A stretch of DNA of 6,510 nucleotides from Nitrospiria bacterium (GTDB lineage Bacteria > Nitrospirota > CAKKRA01 > 9FT-COMBO-42-15). Within the stretch, counting starts at the first letter, position 1. Every line of letters begins with the position of its first letter. This document shows, one piece after another, positions 5,627-6,510 of this stretch. The translations under genes and the position numbers were made by a program. Location: contig CAKKRA010000111.1 in the NCBI GenBank assembly GCA_919902475.1, forward strand, positions 1-6,510. Direction: 5' to 3'. The notes beneath the pieces were generated by a model that saw only the letters and a program-made list of their open reading frames with translations, was not told where the DNA came from and ran no database searches.

Positions 5627-6510
5627 ATGAGCATTTCACAAGAGCTTCGCAGTCAGGTTATGGCGCAGATGCAGGGGGCAATGGCGCTTAATGTGGCGTA
5701 TATCGGCATAGCAAATCCTATTTTTTCAACATTAGCAGAGATGAAAAAGGCTTCGCCTGAAGAGCTTTCAGAAAAGACCGGTTTGGACATCGGATATCTG
5801 AACCGCTGGTGCGATGCTGCATTTGCGTTTGGCTTGCTTGATGAGTCTGACGGAAAATTCCAGTTGACAGAGCTCGGCAAGGCCTTTGTGCCAGAGACAC
5901 AGGGCACTCTTATGCCTTTTGCAGTGCAGTCAGTGCTTTCTGCGCATATGGCAGAGAGGACAGCAACATTGATTAAAAGCGGGGAGCGTCCCGGGGAAAA
6001 GGTGCTTGCAGAGCGGGAAAGCATACTTCATCTCTTTGGCCCGATGCTTGAGGCAATGTTCGCAGGCATGTTTGAACAGCAGATATTGCCGAATGTGCCT
6101 GTATATAATGAGACAGATAAAAAGGGCGGTCTTGCTGTTGACCTCGGCTGCGGCAACGGCTGGTATCTAAGAAGGATGGCGCTTCGCTTCCCTCATCTGC
6201 GCGGCATCGGCCTTGACGGGTTTGAGGAGAATATAAATCATGCTGCAAGCCTCGCAAAGAGGGACGGGCTTGATAACCGGCTGAGATTTATGAAGGGTGA
6301 TATACATAAATTTACAGTTAATGAGCCTGTTGATTTGATTGCAATGAACAGGGCGCTTCATCATGTATGGGATGAGAAGGAAAATGTATTTCGTTTATTC
6401 AAGGAGCATCTGAAGGACGGAGGCTCTGCTGTTATCTGGGAGCCGAACTGGCCAAAGAACCGTTCTGACTTGCGCGACCCGAGCAGGCGCGGGATGGCAT
6501 TCCAGAATCT
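5627..6510 (+). CDS. SAM-dependent methyltransferase with N-terminal winged-helix domain (3' end cut by window edge)
   Basis: The frame is open from ATG 5627 to the right edge: 294 codons plus two bases, so the C-terminus is missing. Residues about 20-90 form a winged-helix dimerisation-like domain: helices around IANPIFSTLAEMKKASPEEL, then SEKTGLDIGYLNRWCDAAFA, then GLLDESDGKFQLTELGKAFV as the wing. The class I Rossmann methyltransferase domain follows, with SAM-binding motif VDLGCGNGWYLRRM (171-184), the acidic residue D197 after GIGL at the end of strand 2, KGDIH (223-227) and LIAMNRALHHV (237-247), where the family often has a LLxxxLHH-type pattern. This architecture resembles Rv2258c-type and O-methyltransferase-like proteins; the substrate cannot be named. 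It is less AT-rich than ksgA (several sampled 60-base lines are 52-58% GC against 37% in a ksgA line) and uses more CGN arginine codons (11 of 18). Confidence 0.85.
   Translation, partial: MSISQELRSQVMAQMQGAMALNVAYIGIANPIFSTLAEMKKASPEELSEKTGLDIGYLNRWCDAAFAFGLLDESDGKFQLTELGKAFVPETQGTLMPFAVQSVLSAHMAERTATLIKSGERPGEKVLAERESILHLFGPMLEAMFAGMFEQQILPNVPVYNETDKKGGLAVDLGCGNGWYLRRMALRFPHLRGIGLDGFEENINHAASLAKRDGLDNRLRFMKGDIHKFTVNEPVDLIAMNRALHHVWDEKENVFRLFKEHLKDGGSAVIWEPNWPKNRSDLRDPSRRGMAFQN

Noticed and set aside
5653..6364. Several minus-strand open frames opposite the methyltransferase
   Set aside because: The plus-strand frame shows clear winged-helix and SAM-binding motifs and has a good ribosome site. 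The antisense frames have no SD support and overlap each other.
1..6510. CRISPR array, tRNA, rRNA, insertion sequence or phage attachment site
   Set aside because: No regularly spaced repeats, no cloverleaf-like or rRNA sequence, no transposase frame and no long terminal inverted repeats were seen anywhere in the window.

Overview
The window looks like a stretch of bacterial chromosome. It is moderately AT-rich, densely coded, prefers AGG/AGA arginine codons in most genes, and uses ordinary sigma70-like promoters and Shine-Dalgarno (SD) sites. The mix of a DUF3417-type alpha-glucan phosphorylase, KsgA, an Atg22/UMF1-like MFS transporter and a MNT/HEPN pair fits an anaerobic or environmental Gram-negative lineage. 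The codon style reminds me of Nitrospirota (Thermodesulfovibrio-like), but that is a low-confidence impression because no rRNA or other taxonomic marker is present.

Layout. Positions 1-1259 are on the minus strand: a secreted protein of unknown family (675-1259) is followed after 31 bp by the N-terminal half of an MFS transporter (1-643), which runs off the left edge. A 150-bp divergent intergenic region (1260-1409) carries back-to-back promoters. Everything to its right is on the plus strand: alpha-glucan phosphorylase (1410-3899), ksgA/rsmA (3928-4737), a minimal nucleotidyltransferase/HEPN pair of toxin-antitoxin type (4806-5156 and 5153-5557, overlapping by 4 bp), and a SAM-dependent methyltransferase with an N-terminal winged-helix domain (5627 onward), cut by the right edge. 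No stretch longer than 300 bp lacks a gene. I found no tRNA, rRNA, CRISPR array, insertion sequence or rho-independent terminator.

How the parts relate. The phosphorylase (storage glucan to glucose-1-phosphate) and KsgA (16S rRNA dimethylation) are housekeeping functions that are probably co-transcribed only because they are neighbours. The MNT/HEPN pair has its own strong-looking promoter, whose -35 box overlaps the ksgA stop codon, so it looks like an independently expressed cassette. From that pair onward, CGN arginine codons rise from about one fifth to more than half, suggesting that the right part of the window has a different history from the left.

I see no clear new multi-gene system. 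The points most worth a second look are the MNT/HEPN pair, whose HEPN protein has R-x3-D-Y where the R-x4-H-x-Y motif would be expected; the unknown secreted protein paired with the MFS transporter; a nine-codon upstream ORF that overlaps the TTG start of the phosphorylase; and the SD-less start of ksgA.
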